Of a stretch of 13,643 nucleotides of DNA, positions 11,733 through 13,643 are shown piece by piece. Every line of letters starts with the position of its first letter. The stretch's first letter is position 1. The stretch comes from an uncultured Lachnospiraceae bacterium (GTDB lineage Bacteria; Bacillota; Clostridia; Lachnospirales; Lachnospiraceae), in the NCBI GenBank assembly GCA_905233835.1, contig CAJOGB010000012.1, forward strand, positions 3,330 to 16,972, read 5' to 3'. A model generated the notes under the pieces. That model was not told the origin of the DNA and searched no databases. It was given only the letters and a program-made list of their open reading frames with translations. Both the position numbers and the translations under genes were made by a program.

Positions 11733-13643
11733 TTAAATGCCTTTGAAGGAGAAATGAAGCGATAAAGGTTTTGAATTATCTATTAAAAACTCGGGATGAA
11801 CCAACGCTCCCCAGGTATCGTCACCGCCGACACCCATCTGCTTTAAGCCCACACGTACAAAGGTGTTATGAACGGTCGGAAGCTCAGTCGAATGCTCTGC
11901 GCAGTCCAATTCGTGCGGGGTATAAGGCAAAGCGCTAAAGGATAAATCCTCGCCCTCGAAGCGAATACCGCGACCACGATGGTCTGTAAGTTCTGCGAAA
12001 CGAACACCGATCTTATTTCCACATTCCTGCGGGCGTAAGTATTTGGCCATATTGTCCTTAACTTCGTTTTCATACACGCCAAGCTTTGCGTGGAACTTAT
12101 CCACGTAAGTCTCATCCGGTCCAAGTCCGTACCACTTTAAGTGGTCGTAATCTGCATCGAATCCGAAGAGTACGGAAAATTCCGGAAGCTCTCCGATCTT
12201 ATCGGATGCATCCAATTTCAAATCCACGTCCACACGGCCGTCCGCAAATACGGTATAGGAAAGTTTTGCGTCAGCTTCCGGTGTTGTAGGTAAATGATAG
12301 GTATAAATCACGGTTAAGCGATCATCGCATTTTTCCACTTCGTAGTCCGTTGCCTTACGTCCGTGCTCATATTTATAGCTTAAGAACTGGCTGGCAACCT
12401 TCCACTGTCCCGCTCTAAACGGTAACAGGTTTGCAATATCGTTTTCCGTCATTGCGCGCCAGAAATTTGGCTTCGGAATGGTCTTTATCATTTCCTTGTT
12501 TGCGTATTTATAGGAAACAAGTCCTCCGTGAATCTTTGAGAATAAGATTTCAAAATCGTCTCCGCGAACACCGATATTGTTCCAGCCTTCGCTGATTTCA
12601 AAGAATCCCTTCGGGGTTTCTTTCTTTTCACGTTTTCCGAATACTGCCTGTCCGTATGCTACTTCGTGTCCCGCATCCGCCCAGATTTCATCATTTCTTA
12701 AGCAGAAGGAAACCGTAAGTACCAATTCGCCCTCATCCTCCGGAATCTCCATAGGAATGGGAACTCGGGTTTCGGAAAGGGGCTCCAGTTCAAACTCGCC
12801 GGTCTGATATGCCAAAAGTTCACCTTCTTTTTCAAGAGTAACTTCAATCTTATATTCATTTAAGTTTGTGAAGAGATTTAAGTTCTTTACAATCATATCT
12901 CTTCCTTCGAAGGTAATCTTGATATTCTGATAACAGAATTTTACCTCCTGCATCTTCGGAGAAACCTCACGGTCTTTTCCATAGCAGATACCGTTTCCGC
13001 TGAAGGAATAATCACACGGACGATCCCCAAAATCACCGCCGTAGCCCTGGAACTCCACGCCGTATCTGTCGCGAAGGGTTAAGGACTGATCGATGTAATC
13101 CCAAATAAATCCACCCTGGAAAAGCGGCTCTTCTTCCGTAAGATCCGTGTATTTGTACAATGCACCGCAGGAATTTCCCATGGCATGTGCGTACTCGCAG
13201 TTAATGTACGGACGATCCGGATGCTCTTTCAACCACTCTTTGATTTCATCTGTAGGAATGTACATAGAACTTTCCATATCCGTAGATTCCGGATAACGTC
13301 TGTCGTTATGAATTCCTTCGTAATGTACCAAACGGGTATCATCCCATTCATGGAAAGCATCGTGCATCTTCTGGATGTCGATTCCGCCGTAGGACTCGTT
13401 TCCGCAGGACCAAATCAAAATAGAGGGATGGTTTTTGTCACGTTCAAACATGGAACGTGCACGATCCAAAACCAGTTTTTGATACTCCGGACGGTCTCCC
13501 GGTACAGAGTAGGAAATATCCTCAAGTCCGCGAATAATCGCATCCCAAACGCCGTGGGTTTCAAGGTTTGTCTCGTCAATCAAATAAATACCGTAGAGGT
13601 CGCACAATCTGTAAAGAAGTGTGCGGTTCGGATAATGGCTGGT
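11733..13643 (-). CDS. lacZ: Beta-galactosidase, GH2 family, C-terminal part (start outside window)
   Basis: 636 residues and the stop are present; the frame stays open to the right edge. Compared with the 1024-residue E. coli LacZ, about the first 350-390 residues (jelly-roll, immunoglobulin-like domain and start of the barrel) are missing. The visible part begins at the conserved TSHYPN. Catalytic acid/base Glu is in WSCGNES (E83 of the fragment) and nucleophile Glu in INCEYAHAMGNS (E150); GGFIWDYIDQSL and YGGDFGD follow. The C-terminal Bgal small-chain domain is complete, ending with VGGDDTWGALVHPEFL. No signal peptide can be judged. The enzyme hydrolyses lactose or other beta-galactosides, and its galactose would be used by the downstream galK. 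No internal stop or shift was seen. The first in-frame ATG/TTG near 13607 is not the real start. Confidence 0.96.
   Translation of the reverse strand, partial: TSHYPNRTLLYRLCDLYGIYLIDETNLETHGVWDAIIRGLEDISYSVPGDRPEYQKLVLDRARSMFERDKNHPSILIWSCGNESYGGIDIQKMHDAFHEWDDTRLVHYEGIHNDRRYPESTDMESSMYIPTDEIKEWLKEHPDRPYINCEYAHAMGNSCGALYKYTDLTEEEPLFQGGFIWDYIDQSLTLRDRYGVEFQGYGGDFGDRPCDYSFSGNGICYGKDREVSPKMQEVKFCYQNIKITFEGRDMIVKNLNLFTNLNEYKIEVTLEKEGELLAYQTGEFELEPLSETRVPIPMEIPEDEGELVLTVSFCLRNDEIWADAGHEVAYGQAVFGKREKKETPKGFFEISEGWNNIGVRGDDFEILFSKIHGGLVSYKYANKEMIKTIPKPNFWRAMTENDIANLLPFRAGQWKVASQFLSYKYEHGRKATDYEVEKCDDRLTVIYTYHLPTTPEADAKLSYTVFADGRVDVDLKLDASDKIGELPEFSVLFGFDADYDHLKWYGLGPDETYVDKFHAKLGVYENEVKDNMAKYLRPQECGNKIGVRFAELTDHRGRGIRFEGEDLSFSALPYTPHELDCAEHSTELPTVHNTFVRVGLKQMGVGGDDTWGALVHPEFLIDNSKPLSLHFSFKGI

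Noticed and set aside
13600..13610. lacZ start codon near 13607
   Set aside because: It is an internal TTG within the conserved barrel. The frame continues upstream with TSHYPN, as in known beta-galactosidases, so the real start is outside the window.
1..13643. CRISPR array, insertion sequence, prophage, toxin-antitoxin or defence system
   Set aside because: No repeat-spacer pattern, transposase, integrase or matching small gene pair was seen. Gene content is ordinary housekeeping and sugar metabolism.

Overview
The window looks like a chromosomal segment of a low-to-moderate G+C Firmicute, most likely a Lachnospiraceae-type gut or rumen anaerobe. The evidence is the gdpP-rplI-dnaB gene order, a MecA adaptor, a clostridial 2[4Fe-4S] ferredoxin, a DUF1858 redox-disulfide protein, an HPr-like protein without the active-site histidine, and UgpC/MsmX-type sugar uptake. 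The genus assignment is inference from gene content only.

Left end (1-2014): the N-terminal 449 residues of a membrane-anchored, SH3-containing GH18-like protein read leftward off the edge. Its GH18 catalytic glutamate position is alanine. To its right is a gene-poor stretch of about 570 bp (1419-1990). This stretch ends, on the minus strand, in a good intrinsic terminator that has no recognisable gene feeding it, and it also contains several inverted repeats. It is the best place in the window to look for an undescribed small RNA.

Middle (2015-7060): mecA and a 56-residue ferredoxin read rightward, each with its own promoter. They meet the leftward gdpP-rplI-dnaB operon at a bidirectional terminator. 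gdpP and rplI overlap by 4 bp and dnaB follows after 9 bp. The operon couples c-di-AMP breakdown, ribosomal protein L9 and the replicative helicase.

Right half (7061-13643), all leftward: a one-gene DUF1858 unit; an HPr-like protein plus the ATPase of a sugar ABC importer, with a near-consensus CcpA cre box over the promoter; a PucR/CdaR-type regulator behind galK and a two-helix membrane protein; and the C-terminal 636 residues of a GH2 beta-galactosidase. Together these point to lactose/galactoside hydrolysis, galactose phosphorylation, sugar import and catabolite control. No galT, galE, permease or sugar-binding protein is present in the window.

Almost every transcription unit is separated from the next by a terminator with a sigma-A-type promoter directly behind it. 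At several boundaries the terminator T-run supplies or abuts the next -35 box. No tRNA, rRNA, CRISPR array, insertion sequence or phage gene was seen. The window holds no obvious defence or mobile system. The most unusual items are the probable GH18 pseudoenzyme, the His-less HPr-like protein under its own cre-like operator, and the orphan minus-strand terminator.
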